Assembly (NCBI RefSeq): GCF_039541915.1
Contig: NZ_BAABHD010000074.1
Location: 13,035 to 77,034, forward strand
Reading direction: 5' to 3'
Origin: Nibrella saemangeumensis
GTDB lineage: Bacteria > Bacteroidota > Bacteroidia > Cytophagales > Spirosomataceae
Length of the DNA: 64,000 nt
The position numbers were made by a program, and so were the translations under genes. This document shows positions 36,984-46,586 of the stretch, piece after piece (the first letter of the stretch is position 1; each line of letters begins with the position of its first letter). The notes under the pieces are model-generated. The model was not told the origin of the DNA. It saw nothing but the letters and a program-made list of their open reading frames with translations, and did no database searches.

Positions 36984-39950
36984 TCAGACGGGCACTTCCA
37001 GACTTACAGTTGTTCCTCTAGCACCGGAGTCGACCTGTAGTTTAGCATTCAAAAATTTAGCGCGGGAACGAATTGTCCGGTCGCCAATTCCGCTCTTTAT
37101 GCCGGAATCCGGTTTTATATACCCATTCCCGTCGTCTTCGACCATGAGCGTCAGCCGATTTGGGAAGAATATAAGCTGAACATTAATTACCCGGCAGTTG
37201 GCGTGTTTTACCGCGTTGTTAATCAGTTCTACCGCAATCCGATACACCGTCAGCTCCACTTCGGCCGAAAGCCTCTGCTCATCGCCGTACGAAACGAATA
37301 CTACCTCGCGACCCGAAACACGCTCCAGCCGGCTGACGGCATCGTGAATAGCCTCCGCCAGCCCTAATTGCGAGAACTCGGGCGGCATCAGGTTATGCGA
37401 GATAAACCGGAGGTCACGCAGGGCTTTGTCCATCATCTTAATTGAACCCGACAACAAAGACGCAGGCTGCTGAAACGACTCCAGTTGCACCCTGATAGCC
37501 GCCAGCGTCGCGCCGAGGTCATCGTGCAGATCGGCGGCCAGCCGTTTACGCTCCTCTTCCTGAGCCAGCAGAGTCCATTTCAGCACGTTTCGCTGGTGCA
37601 ATAATTTGCGGCTGGTATACCAACGAACACCGTAATACAGGCCCGCCATCAGTAGCACGGCTGAAAATATGACCACCCAACTAGTCTGCCACCAGGGCGG
37701 TTGGATTACCAGCGTAAGGGGTGCCTTCCGTTGTGTTTTGTTGCCGTCCGGATCAGACGCCCGGAGAAAAAACTGATACTCACCCGGCGGCAGGTTCTGA
37801 AACTCCTTGAACAACTGGCCGTTTACCGGATGCCAGTGCGCATCGAAGAATCCATTATCCGTCAGCATCCGGTATTCATACTGTACCTGCTTAGCGTTGT
37901 GGTAGGATAAGGCAATAAAATTGAACCGAATGGTATTCTGGCGGTGCGTTAGCTCCAGGCGATCGGCAACCGCTGTATCGCGGTTGTTCACCTCAATGCC
38001 TCGTATGTACAGCGGAAGGTCAGTCCTGGTTTGCTGGTTAATGTAAAGCGCCGGGTTGAACCTCAGCAGCCCTTTGTCGGTACCTGCATACAGAAAGGTA
38101 TCAACGTACGCAACACATTGAATTTCGTGCGCAGGCAAGCCGTCATCCGGCGTAAGTTCTTTCAGGGTATATCCATCCCCTCCGGCCCGGTTGGTGATCA
38201 CATAAACACTCCGGTTCGTTAAGACAAATAAACGTTGTTGGCCTTGATCATAGCTAAGTGATTTTATACTGGCTCCCGTCAGTTCCGGAATAGTCTGTAC
38301 CCTATTGGCCATGAGTTTATACAAACCATAACCGTCAGTAGCCACCCATACACCACCCAACAGATCGGTTACAATGGCACTGATAGGCTTTTGGGTAATA
38401 GCATGCCGGGCGGTATGTACGGGCAAACGATTGGCTTGGTTGTCCCTGATCATAGAAAGTCCGGAGGGAGCCCCGACCCAAACCGTATTCTGGCGGTCGG
38501 CCGCTAACGCCAGCACCCTTCCCGTCTCCGGAATAAACCGTATTTCTCTGGCGTCTGGGAGAGCGGTTAACCGATACACATGGTTGGGGGTCGAGAGATA
38601 AATGTTGCCCGTGTAATCTTGGCAAATGTCTTTAATATTTTTCCATCGGAATACGCAGGGTTTACCGGCCTCGGCACGGATCAGGATTACCTGCATGTCT
38701 GCCGTTCGGACATCCTGCTCCTGTACCGCCGGCACCGTATAGTTCCGGATCTGGTTCAGCGGGATAATCGCACTCAGGTAGTCCTCCCAGGTAATAAACA
38801 ATTCATTGTTAGTCAAAAACAGCTTTTTGACGGGTAACCGGTAGTGGATATTTAGAGTAATCTTATGCAACTGACGATCCTCCAGAACGTACACATCCCC
38901 CTGGCTACTGCCCAGCCAAAGCCGACCCGATTTATCAGTGGCGATAGCCTTGACAGACACATCGGTTAACTCTGGATACATCCAGGCTTTATACTGCTTG
39001 CGGGGCAACAGAAAAATACCCCTGTCTTTGGTCGCTATCCAGAGGTTATTATCCCGATCAAGCGTCAGGCTGTTTACTTTGAATTCGGCAATAAAATCGA
39101 ACTCCGTAACCCGATTCAGCCGCTCATCGATAACAAAATGCCCTTTTTCGGTTATCACCAGGATGTGCCGGGACGCGCCTATCTTACTCAGCCGAATAAT
39201 ACGGTCATTGCCGAACCGGCTCAGATCGGCGACCGATTTAGACACCAGCCGGTCCCCGTCCCACAGAAAGAGTTGGGTATCGGTGCAATAGTAGGTACCA
39301 TACGGATAATACAGGAAGGTAGCAATGGCATGCCGGTTCATATTGTCGGCAGGTGGCACAAGCGGTCTGCCACCTAAAGTCAGGAAAGAACTGTTTTCGT
39401 AAATGCTGGTTGATTTATTAAACGATCTGGGGCTAAAAACAGGACCGAGAAAGTAATGCCGCTGCAGCAGACTGTCGCTCCGGGCCGGCAGCACCTCATT
39501 CTGCTGGGTAACCACTACTCCCGACAGGTCGCTCAGGACCATATGAGTTGCCCCACTGGCAAAACTGACAATGCCCCAGGTATGCTCCGAGGTAGCTGGC
39601 GTAACGGTATTCGGTACCACCTTCATTTGGTGGGTAGCGATGTCATAGTAGCTGAAGGCGTAGGCATAACTGGTAAACCAGAGCCGCTTGTTCCGGTCCT
39701 CAATCAAACCAAATACATCATTGTAGGGCAGGCCGTTCTGGCTGGTGAACACCTCAAACTTGTAGCCATCGTAGCGGGCCACGCCTTTGTCGGTACAGAA
39801 CCACATATATCCCTCCGAATCCTGAAACGCCCGGTACACAAACGAACTGGGTAAACCATCGCCCACGGTTAAATTACGCATCAGCGGCACCTGGGCCACC
39901 AGGTGTATACTACTCAGCAGAAACAGTAAACTCCAGTAAACTCCTTTCAT
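36984..39950 (-). CDS. periplasmic two-component propeller sensor kinase (Reg_prop, Y_Y_Y, HisKA_3)
   Basis: A 988-residue membrane sensor. A signal peptide (about 1-19) precedes two seven-bladed propellers built of Reg_prop repeats (for example RDNNLWIATKDRGIFLL, DKSGRLWLGSSQGDVYVL) up to about 630, then a Y_Y_Y domain (about 650-725, ending FKEFQNLPPGEYQFFLRASD). One membrane helix (about 740-757) leads to a HisKA_3 kinase with phosphoacceptor His809 in RLAADLHDDLGATLAAI and a HATPase ending. The NarL/LuxR-type kinase lacks a fused receiver and DNA-binding domain, so a separate regulator is needed; none is in the window. A palindrome lies 79 bases upstream of the start. Confidence 0.93.
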   Translation of the reverse strand: MKGVYWSLLFLLSSIHLVAQVPLMRNLTVGDGLPSSFVYRAFQDSEGYMWFCTDKGVARYDGYKFEVFTSQNGLPYNDVFGLIEDRNKRLWFTSYAYAFSYYDIATHQMKVVPNTVTPATSEHTWGIVSFASGATHMVLSDLSGVVVTQQNEVLPARSDSLLQRHYFLGPVFSPRSFNKSTSIYENSSFLTLGGRPLVPPADNMNRHAIATFLYYPYGTYYCTDTQLFLWDGDRLVSKSVADLSRFGNDRIIRLSKIGASRHILVITEKGHFVIDERLNRVTEFDFIAEFKVNSLTLDRDNNLWIATKDRGIFLLPRKQYKAWMYPELTDVSVKAIATDKSGRLWLGSSQGDVYVLEDRQLHKITLNIHYRLPVKKLFLTNNELFITWEDYLSAIIPLNQIRNYTVPAVQEQDVRTADMQVILIRAEAGKPCVFRWKNIKDICQDYTGNIYLSTPNHVYRLTALPDAREIRFIPETGRVLALAADRQNTVWVGAPSGLSMIRDNQANRLPVHTARHAITQKPISAIVTDLLGGVWVATDGYGLYKLMANRVQTIPELTGASIKSLSYDQGQQRLFVLTNRSVYVITNRAGGDGYTLKELTPDDGLPAHEIQCVAYVDTFLYAGTDKGLLRFNPALYINQQTRTDLPLYIRGIEVNNRDTAVADRLELTHRQNTIRFNFIALSYHNAKQVQYEYRMLTDNGFFDAHWHPVNGQLFKEFQNLPPGEYQFFLRASDPDGNKTQRKAPLTLVIQPPWWQTSWVVIFSAVLLMAGLYYGVRWYTSRKLLHQRNVLKWTLLAQEEERKRLAADLHDDLGATLAAIRVQLESFQQPASLLSGSIKMMDKALRDLRFISHNLMPPEFSQLGLAEAIHDAVSRLERVSGREVVFVSYGDEQRLSAEVELTVYRIAVELINNAVKHANCRVINVQLIFFPNRLTLMVEDDGNGYIKPDSGIKSGIGDRTIRSRAKFLNAKLQVDSGARGTTVSLEVPV

Positions 39951-40028
39951 GCACTGTCTATACTAAGGTTGGTTTAGCTTTCAGTTAATATTTCAGGTCT
40001 CAAAATAACGATAAGTTATGATAAGAAA

Positions 40029-40047
40029 AATACCCTTTTGGGGTATT
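40029..40047. promoter_or_regulatory. palindromic candidate regulator site upstream of sensor kinase 1
   Basis: AATACCC and GGGTATT arms flank TTTTG, giving ATACCCTTTTGGGGTAT at the core. It is one base shorter than the perfect 18-bp palindrome upstream of the second sensor kinase (46317-46334). It lies in a 385-base AT-rich gap that holds no gene I can support. Confidence 0.5.
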
Positions 40048-40161
40048 GCTGCTGAGCTCCAAGAATATATTTTATAGGCGTATATAGCTAAAAGTAGGTA
40101 GGAAACAGGGATGAGTTAAAACAGAAAACCCGCTGAACACGTAGAAATACGTATATCAAAA

Positions 40162-40179
40162 ATACACCTTTTAGCGTAT
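40162..40179. promoter_or_regulatory. degenerate copy of the shared palindrome before the surface-protein gene
   Basis: ATACACCTTTTAGCGTAT matches the consensus ATACCCCTTTTGGGGTAT at 15 of 18 positions. It lies 157 bases before the surface-protein start and 212 bases from the kinase start on the other strand. Confidence 0.35.
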
Positions 40180-40335
40180 GGACTTTTATCGAATCAACAA
40201 ATAGCTTTACATGTAGAAAACATACCTAAATTCTTCTGTTCACGAATAAATCTATCTACTTGAAGAGTACACTATAGATATCATATTGACAACTATTTAT
40301 AAAAATATATTATTCTTAACTAAATCCTCTTTATC

Positions 40336-40836
40336 ATGTCAACTTTTTACAAAAACATCATCGAAATTTTAATGCCTTTAATGGCTTCTCTTCCAGACAG
40401 AGAATTTGATTTTAAATTTGAAAGGGCACTTTTTAGCATTAGTAGAAAGCAAATAAGCGTGTATAATTATTATAAAATATTATTTATCTTTCTGTTAAGT
40501 TTTGCAGTTCCTTTAGGCACTACATTTGGGCAGCAAGTTCATGACCCTGCGCAACAAAATCCTGATTATGAAACAATGAAAGCCAGGAAGGTATCTAGCT
40601 ATACCAGAGCCCGAATGGCTGTTGTCCCTGCTACATCTAATAACAAAAACAAGTCTTCGAATCTTCAGCTAAACAGAAAACAGCCTCTTCTGCCCGATTG
40701 GCTGCTTCCACCTGTTTTATTCCTGTTGACGGTTCTTATACCGCTGTGCCTCGCAATGATGATGGCTCCTTGGGACCAATTCCATTACCATTTACATTTG
40801 ACTTATATGGCTCCTCCTACAATAGTGTATACATAA
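40336..40836 (+). pseudogene. N-terminal part of a secreted surface protein, ends at a frameshift
   Basis: This frame carries the 5' part of the gene continued in another frame at 40698-43037. It has a signal sequence near residues 46-65 (KILFIFLLSFAVPLGTTFGQ), preceded by an unusually long N-terminal stretch, and a Ser/Asn/Lys-rich linker. After about 40680 the frame becomes meaningless and hydrophobic (PLLPDWLLPPVLFLL). The correct continuation is in the -1 frame: slipping at AAAA (40677-40680) gives LNRKTASSARLAAST and joins the two parts into a protein of about 900 residues. Either an A was lost or the ribosome slips here. Confidence 0.7.
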
Positions 40837-43037
40837 ATACCAACGGAAATTTAACATTTACGGGTCCCTATGAAGAGTATACCCCCACTGGTTTTCCGTT
40901 TTCTTTTCCAATGGTCGCGGCATTCTGGGCTGATGTTGATACCAGAAGCCCCTTACCAGGAGCTATTTATTACAAAGTCACACCTACCTACATGATTGTT
41001 ACTTGGGATGCCGTTGGTTATTATGAGGTAAAAGGGGATAAAGTAAACACCTTTCAAATCATTATTAGTAACGGAGCAGACCCTATCATTGGCATAGGCA
41101 ATAACGTAGCCTTTTATTACGATGATATGCAATGGACAACCGGTGATGCATCGGGTGGAGCAGGAGGTTTTGAGGGGTCTCCGGCTACAGTTGGAGTTAA
41201 TAAAGGCGATGGTGTAAATTACATCCAAGTTGGCCGATTTAATGTACCCGGCAGTGCTTATGATGGTCCCGGCGGGGCCAACGATGGTGTCGATTATCTG
41301 GATGGCAAATGCTTTAGCTTTAACGTAAGCTCGGCTGAAAACATCCCCCCTATTGCCAGTAATCTTCCGGCCAACAACACCATTAATTTACAGGTGGGTG
41401 AGGCAGCATCATATACCATTGAATTTATCGGCCCTGAAGTTGGGCAAAGCGTCACTACGGACGTTAACACCAGCGGACTATGCAATACCACTGCATCGGT
41501 AACGAATGGGGTAATCTCAACCGTAAACCTTCAGCTTACCGCTGCCGAATGCAATATCGGCAGTTCTACCATTACGTTGACCGCAACAGACGACGGCAGT
41601 CCGGTTAAAACAACCATTATTACCTTACAGGTAAATATTACTGGGGGCTGTAACTCTGTGGGTGGAACAGCCACCGCCACATCCAGTTCTGTTTGCTCAG
41701 GTTTTGGCACTACGATAGACCTAACGGGTCAGGCCGGCAACATTCAGTGGCAAATGAGTACCGATAATATCAGTTGGACAGATATTCCCGGAGAAACCAG
41801 TGCGACTCTCAACACAGGTAATTTAACGACCACTACGTACTATCAGGCTAAGTTAACCGAAAGTGGTTGCGATCCGGCCTACTCCTCCGTCGCCACAGTA
41901 AGCGTCACCCCGGCACCAGTGGGAGGAACGGCCATTGCCGCTTCTGCTTCGGTTTGTTCCGGTAGCGGCACAACCATAAGCCTGACAGGACAGATCGGCA
42001 ATATTCAATGGCAGAAGAGTACCGACAACAGCACTTGGACGGATATTCCTGAAGAAACCGGAACAACGCTAAACACAGGTAACCTGACGGTTAAAACCTA
42101 TTTTCAGGCAAAATTGACCAATAGTGACTGTGATCCGGCTTACTCATCAGTTGCTACCGTTGATATTAACCAGTTACCATTAGTAACTATCTCTACCGCT
42201 ACTACAGTCGTACTGGCGTTACAGAATGTGGCGTTAACGTCCAGCGCGGGAGCTAGTTATCAGTGGAGTACCGGAGCCACCACGCAAACCACTGTTATCA
42301 ATCCACCACTAGGCACAACGCCTTATTCTGTAACAGTTACCGACGTCAATGGCTGCTCAAACTCCGGCACCATTCAGATACTAGGTTATGTAATTGTCGC
42401 CGGTCTTAATGTGGAGGGGCCAATCAACATCTGCGTCAAAACGGCCCCTCCCACGCAAACCACGCTAACATTACCGATAACTATGACCGTGACCAATGGC
42501 GCTGCTCCGTATACATACACTTGGTCGTACAAGGCCCCTAACTCTACCAGTTATAAGCCTATCGGGACCAATGCGGTCAAAATCGGCCAGGTTACCTTTA
42601 AACCAGTAGCTAATTCGCCTACGCTAGAAATCACCGGAACAAAAGGTAACTTCAACGGGTTGCAGGGGTATTTAGTCCAGCTCACGGTAACCGACGTGAA
42701 TGGTCTCACTGGTAGCGCCCAAACATTGCTAGACGGCAGTTGTTCGTTGAGTAATGCCCGTCAGGGGACTATATCTGCCGAGATGGTGCAGGTGCAGGTG
42801 TACCCCAACCCCGTTACAGAGTTCATACAAATAGAGATACAGGGACTGAGTGTACCAGCTAAAGTAAGGCTATATGATTTGCAGGGTCGTATGCGCGGTA
42901 ACTGGTCGATCGAACCAGAGGATGGGACCGGGCATTTGAAAGCAGGCATATCAGAACTGCCGGAAGGCATTTACCTCATTAGCATTGAAACTTCAGAAGG
43001 AGTGCTGTTCCGCCAGCGGGTATTGAAACAACTGTAA
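40698..43037 (+). CDS. main part of a T9SS-secreted surface protein with Ig-like repeats (5' end in another frame)
   Basis: This frame holds the mature protein. A NIDO-like N-terminal domain covers about 1-210 (CFIPVDGSYTAVPRNDDGS, YINTNGNLTF, FPMVAAFWADVDTRS). A cadherin-like segment follows. Then come two tandem 87-residue Ig-like repeats, each with a Cys pair, one further Ig-like segment, and a PKD-like region. The end is a type IX secretion sorting domain of about 75 residues (YPNPVTEFIQIEI, DLQGRMRG, LPEGIYLISIET). It has no start of its own with a signal peptide: the TTG at 40698 is only where the open frame can be entered. It is probably a cell-surface or adhesive protein. It shares a bidirectional terminator with sensor kinase 2. 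Confidence 0.8.
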   Translation: MAASTCFIPVDGSYTAVPRNDDGSLGPIPLPFTFDLYGSSYNSVYINTNGNLTFTGPYEEYTPTGFPFSFPMVAAFWADVDTRSPLPGAIYYKVTPTYMIVTWDAVGYYEVKGDKVNTFQIIISNGADPIIGIGNNVAFYYDDMQWTTGDASGGAGGFEGSPATVGVNKGDGVNYIQVGRFNVPGSAYDGPGGANDGVDYLDGKCFSFNVSSAENIPPIASNLPANNTINLQVGEAASYTIEFIGPEVGQSVTTDVNTSGLCNTTASVTNGVISTVNLQLTAAECNIGSSTITLTATDDGSPVKTTIITLQVNITGGCNSVGGTATATSSSVCSGFGTTIDLTGQAGNIQWQMSTDNISWTDIPGETSATLNTGNLTTTTYYQAKLTESGCDPAYSSVATVSVTPAPVGGTAIAASASVCSGSGTTISLTGQIGNIQWQKSTDNSTWTDIPEETGTTLNTGNLTVKTYFQAKLTNSDCDPAYSSVATVDINQLPLVTISTATTVVLALQNVALTSSAGASYQWSTGATTQTTVINPPLGTTPYSVTVTDVNGCSNSGTIQILGYVIVAGLNVEGPINICVKTAPPTQTTLTLPITMTVTNGAAPYTYTWSYKAPNSTSYKPIGTNAVKIGQVTFKPVANSPTLEITGTKGNFNGLQGYLVQLTVTDVNGLTGSAQTLLDGSCSLSNARQGTISAEMVQVQVYPNPVTEFIQIEIQGLSVPAKVRLYDLQGRMRGNWSIEPEDGTGHLKAGISELPEGIYLISIETSEGVLFRQRVLKQL
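41658..42179 (+). repeat. two tandem 261-bp repeats coding for Ig-like modules
   Basis: Units 41658-41918 and 41919-42179 each encode 87 residues starting VGGTA and ending just after YSSVATV. Both contain the CSG-GTTI, GNIQWQ-STDN and CDPAYSS landmarks. The units are clearly related but diverged at DNA level, so they are not a recent duplication. Confidence 0.85.
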
Positions 43038-43107
43038 ACGGATGAGAAGAACTTGAGAGTAAAGAGAAACTATGTCCTAAATTTGGCAGTATCTGTTATA
43101 AAATTGT

Positions 43108-43143
43108 AAAAGCGACCTGAATATATTTGTTCAGGTCGCTTTT
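43108..43143. terminator. bidirectional terminator between surface protein and sensor kinase 2
   Basis: The arms AAAAGCGACCTGAA (43108-43121) and TTCAGGTCGCTTTT (43130-43143) are perfect complements around an 8-base loop, with A and T runs at the two ends. Confidence 0.9.
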
Positions 43144-43164
43144 ACTATCTGATGGAATTTCTCT

Positions 43165-46100
43165 CTATTCTTTATAGGCTGATACCTCCACCAGATGCCG
43201 CATACCACCAGTAGGTTTCGCAACAATTTCCAGTTGCCCTTTTAATTGTTTCACAACCGCCTGAATATTGCGGAATCCGATGCCCCTGGCCTGCTGCATG
43301 ACCAGTTCAGGATTATAGCCCTGGCCGTTGTCTGATACCGCTAATAAAACCCGGCCGTTCTCCTGGTATAACTCCACATCAATCACGGTAGGCTGGGCGT
43401 GTTTCAGGGCGTTATGAATGAGTTCTTTTGCAATCTGTAGCAGTGACTGCTGTATGGTCTCCGGTAAAGACGCTGCCAGCTCGTGCGTGAAATTTATCTC
43501 CGGGCTGTTCGGGCCGGCGGTTACCTGCCGGATAAAGTCTTCCAGCGTATCAATCAAGCCTTGCTGCTGCAAATTGACGGGCATCAGCGCATGCGATACC
43601 TGCCGCAGATCGGTCACAATGCGGTTAGCCTGTGCAATGGTTTGGTTAAGCATTTGCCGGAGGGATAAGTCGGCCTTATCCTCCCGGATCGCTTCGAGCT
43701 GCAACTTCAGCGCTACCAGGTCCGGACCGATGTGGTCGTGCAGATCACGGGCAATTCGTTCCCGCTCGGCCTGCTGGGTGGTGGCCTGCAACCGGAACTC
43801 GCGCCGTTGCTGCCGCAGACGCCGGCGCAGGTACCGACGGAAACCGGCATAGATAATTCCCCCGAGCAGCAACAGACTAACCGCCTTAAACCAATCGGTT
43901 TGCCAAATAGCAGGCTTTACCACTACAGCCAACCGACGTGGCTGGTTCATCCAACGACCTTCGGCATCGGCCGCCAGCACTTCAAAAGTATAGTCACCAG
44001 GGGGTAAGTTGGCGTATCGGGCGGTGTTCGCCAGACCGCTCTCGACCCAGTTCTGGTCGTAGCCCTTCAAGCGGTAGCGATAGCGGTTCTGCCCGCCACT
44101 GAAATAATCAATAGCCCCAAACTGCAGGGTCAGCGTACGCTGGTCAGGCTGTAGTACTATCCGGTGTATCTCCGCCAGACTGGAATCCAGATCGATCGGG
44201 CGGTCGTTGATTAACAGCCGGGTCAGGTTCACCGTCACGGCCTGCTGTTGAAACCGCTGCCGCAATGGGTCAAAACGATATAAACCGCTGGTGCTGCCGA
44301 AGTACATTTCCCCCGAGCTGGTCAGCAGATAAGCACTGTTATTAAACTCGGCCGGTTCAATCGATTGCACCTGACTGATCTGCCCCGTCTGCGGATCGAG
44401 GACGGCGATACCCCGGTTCGTACTGAGCCAGCGCCGGCCCAGCCGGTCGGGCAGGGCGCTGTAGACTACACGGTGCGGCAGTCCATCTTTCTCGTTCCAG
44501 GAACGCAGAATTTTTCCGTCGGCAGCCCGCAGCAGATACAGACCATTGGTAGTTGCTACCCAAAGCCGGGTGGGGTCTTTATCGGGCGTAATATCCTGCA
44601 CACCCAGGGTGGGCAATGCCGTATACTGAACACAAAGCGAGTCGCCTTCCATCCGGTAACAGATTAGATCCCGCAGCCGTCGGCCGGCAAACAGATAGCG
44701 CGTAGTCGAATCATAATGCAGTGTTCGGGAAAAGGCCACCTCCGGCTCAGCCAGCAGCGTAATTCGATTGGTGGCTGGATTGTACCGGTACATGCCGCTC
44801 CGGGTGGCCAGCAGTAACCGCCCGTCGGCTTCTTCCCAGACGGCTACCACCCGGAGGCCGTTCTGCGTAAAGTTGGTTTTGATCCATTGAATAGGCACAA
44901 ACGAGTCGGCAGACGCGTTAAAGTAGCAGAACGAATCGTCGGCTCCTATCCAGATACGCCCCCGGCGATCTGCGTACAAGGCAAAAATAACCCGGCCCGG
45001 CAGGCTACCCGGTTTACCAGTCTTATCGTAATGACGAACGCGTTCTGTATCAGGGTTCAGCACATCGATACCGCCCATGTAGGTACCAATCCATATCTGC
45101 CCCTGCCGGTCCTCAACCAGCTTCCAAACCGTATTGGTGCTGAGTGAAGGGGGCCGGAACGGATTCACCTGGTATTGCCGGACGCCATAGAAGTCAGGTG
45201 TCAGCTGATCAACGCCCATCGGATCAGCATTCACCCAGACAACGCCTTCCGGATCAATCAATAGTTCAGACACAGTGTTGGTCGCCAGGCTATTGACATC
45301 ATACGGATCATGCCGGATAATACCGGCCCACCGCCGTTCCGTCTTACTGAACTGATAAATACCGTCACCCTTGGTACCCAGCCAGAGAGTGCCCCGGCTG
45401 TCACTATCCATACCCGAGATACCACCGCTACCCAGCGTTGACGGCATGTTGTATGTTTGGAACTGACCCGTAGCCGGGTCCAACGCAACCAGTGCAGCCT
45501 TGCCGGCCAGCCAGACAGTACCATCTCTCTCCGGATACAACGCCGAAAACGTGAGGATATCTCCAGCCTGGTTGTCGGGGCGGCTACTGAAAAAATAACG
45601 AGTCTTTCGTGTCTGGTAATTAAACGCCAGTACCCCTTTATCAGGCATCAGCATCCAGATTTCCGGGGCCTGCGGATGGTGCCGGATATAGTCGTTCCCG
45701 AAATCGGAGTTGTGGCGAAGGGCCGCCGAGTGCCGCTTCCGTTCACCGGTTTTCCAGTCAAGGCTCAGTAGGCCTTCTGCCTGATTAATGTACCAGATCC
45801 GGGTAGAGTCGGTTGCAAATACGTGCGTCTGTGCAGGTATGGACTTGCCCTGGGCATCACGGGCAAAAACAGTAGTGAAGCGGTTGGTGGGCCGGTGGTA
45901 ATGGTTCAGGCATTGCTCGGTACCAAACCAGAGGTCACCGTTAGCCGCTTCTACCAGTCCGCTGCCGGTGTCACCCGTAGGCCCGCTGGCCGGGTCTGTT
46001 TTTGAGGAGAAATAATTGACGAACCGGGTACCGTCGAAGCGCGTCAACCCATCTTCGGACAAAAACCAGAGGTACCGGCGCGAGTCTTTGAGCATGTAGT

Positions 46101-46215
46101 AAGCGCCCCCCTGTGCTAAGCCATCGCGGATGGTATAGTGCCGGACCCGGTACTGGGCCTGTAACGGCACCAATCCGCTGAGACATAGCAGAGACAGGCA
46201 CACCAGTCGATTCAT
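43165..46215 (-). CDS. periplasmic two-component propeller sensor kinase (Reg_prop, Y_Y_Y, HisKA_3)
   Basis: A 1016-residue sensor built like the one at 36984-39950. A signal peptide (about 1-20) precedes many Reg_prop blades (EDGLTRFDG, DRQGQIWIGTYMGGIDVL, DRRGRIWIGADDS), a Y_Y_Y domain ending YANLPPGDYTFEVLAADAEG, and a single membrane helix. The HisKA_3 domain has phosphoacceptor His826 in RIARDLHDHIGPDLVAL, and the HATPase domain has SDNGQGY. There is no receiver domain. Such sensors in Bacteroidota often detect glycan-derived signals, but the ligand here is unknown. A perfect palindrome lies 102 bases upstream of the start. Confidence 0.93.
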   Translation of the reverse strand: MNRLVCLSLLCLSGLVPLQAQYRVRHYTIRDGLAQGGAYYMLKDSRRYLWFLSEDGLTRFDGTRFVNYFSSKTDPASGPTGDTGSGLVEAANGDLWFGTEQCLNHYHRPTNRFTTVFARDAQGKSIPAQTHVFATDSTRIWYINQAEGLLSLDWKTGERKRHSAALRHNSDFGNDYIRHHPQAPEIWMLMPDKGVLAFNYQTRKTRYFFSSRPDNQAGDILTFSALYPERDGTVWLAGKAALVALDPATGQFQTYNMPSTLGSGGISGMDSDSRGTLWLGTKGDGIYQFSKTERRWAGIIRHDPYDVNSLATNTVSELLIDPEGVVWVNADPMGVDQLTPDFYGVRQYQVNPFRPPSLSTNTVWKLVEDRQGQIWIGTYMGGIDVLNPDTERVRHYDKTGKPGSLPGRVIFALYADRRGRIWIGADDSFCYFNASADSFVPIQWIKTNFTQNGLRVVAVWEEADGRLLLATRSGMYRYNPATNRITLLAEPEVAFSRTLHYDSTTRYLFAGRRLRDLICYRMEGDSLCVQYTALPTLGVQDITPDKDPTRLWVATTNGLYLLRAADGKILRSWNEKDGLPHRVVYSALPDRLGRRWLSTNRGIAVLDPQTGQISQVQSIEPAEFNNSAYLLTSSGEMYFGSTSGLYRFDPLRQRFQQQAVTVNLTRLLINDRPIDLDSSLAEIHRIVLQPDQRTLTLQFGAIDYFSGGQNRYRYRLKGYDQNWVESGLANTARYANLPPGDYTFEVLAADAEGRWMNQPRRLAVVVKPAIWQTDWFKAVSLLLLGGIIYAGFRRYLRRRLRQQRREFRLQATTQQAERERIARDLHDHIGPDLVALKLQLEAIREDKADLSLRQMLNQTIAQANRIVTDLRQVSHALMPVNLQQQGLIDTLEDFIRQVTAGPNSPEINFTHELAASLPETIQQSLLQIAKELIHNALKHAQPTVIDVELYQENGRVLLAVSDNGQGYNPELVMQQARGIGFRNIQAVVKQLKGQLEIVAKPTGGMRHLVEVSAYKE

Positions 46216-46316
46216 AACGTGAGGAAGGCGGTCATAATGACCGTTCGTTGTTACGACTAATAAACCTATAAAAATGTTGCTAATCCGGCCGTAAATAGGG
46301 GAAAATACGGTATAAA

Positions 46317-46334
46317 ATACCCCAAAAGGGGTAT
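46317..46334. promoter_or_regulatory. perfect 18-bp palindrome upstream of sensor kinase 2
   Basis: ATACCCCAAAAGGGGTAT is fully self-complementary in its 7-base arms around AAAA. It belongs to the same family as the sites at 40029 and 40162. The 371-base gap around it (46216-46586) also carries TAGCTTTG (46398-46405), a -7-like box that could serve nqrA with a long leader; I see no gene in it. Confidence 0.5.
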
Positions 46335-46586
46335 ATATAAGCGCGTTTGGTAGGCCGGCCCACGTCTCTCACCGCTTCTTTCTCATACACAACTATTTAG
46401 CTTTGTTTAGTGACTTTCCGGCCAGAGCCTGGCCCAGGCAGAATTAACAGAAGTCACCATCATAATCCCTCTGCCTCTCAACCTATTACCAGGGCCAAAA
46501 CTTTTTTTATGGAATCTTTTGGGCTTTTTTCTTTGATTTCTGGCAAATCCTGATTGATTTGTAAGATAAAAAGATTGAGTAGGATT

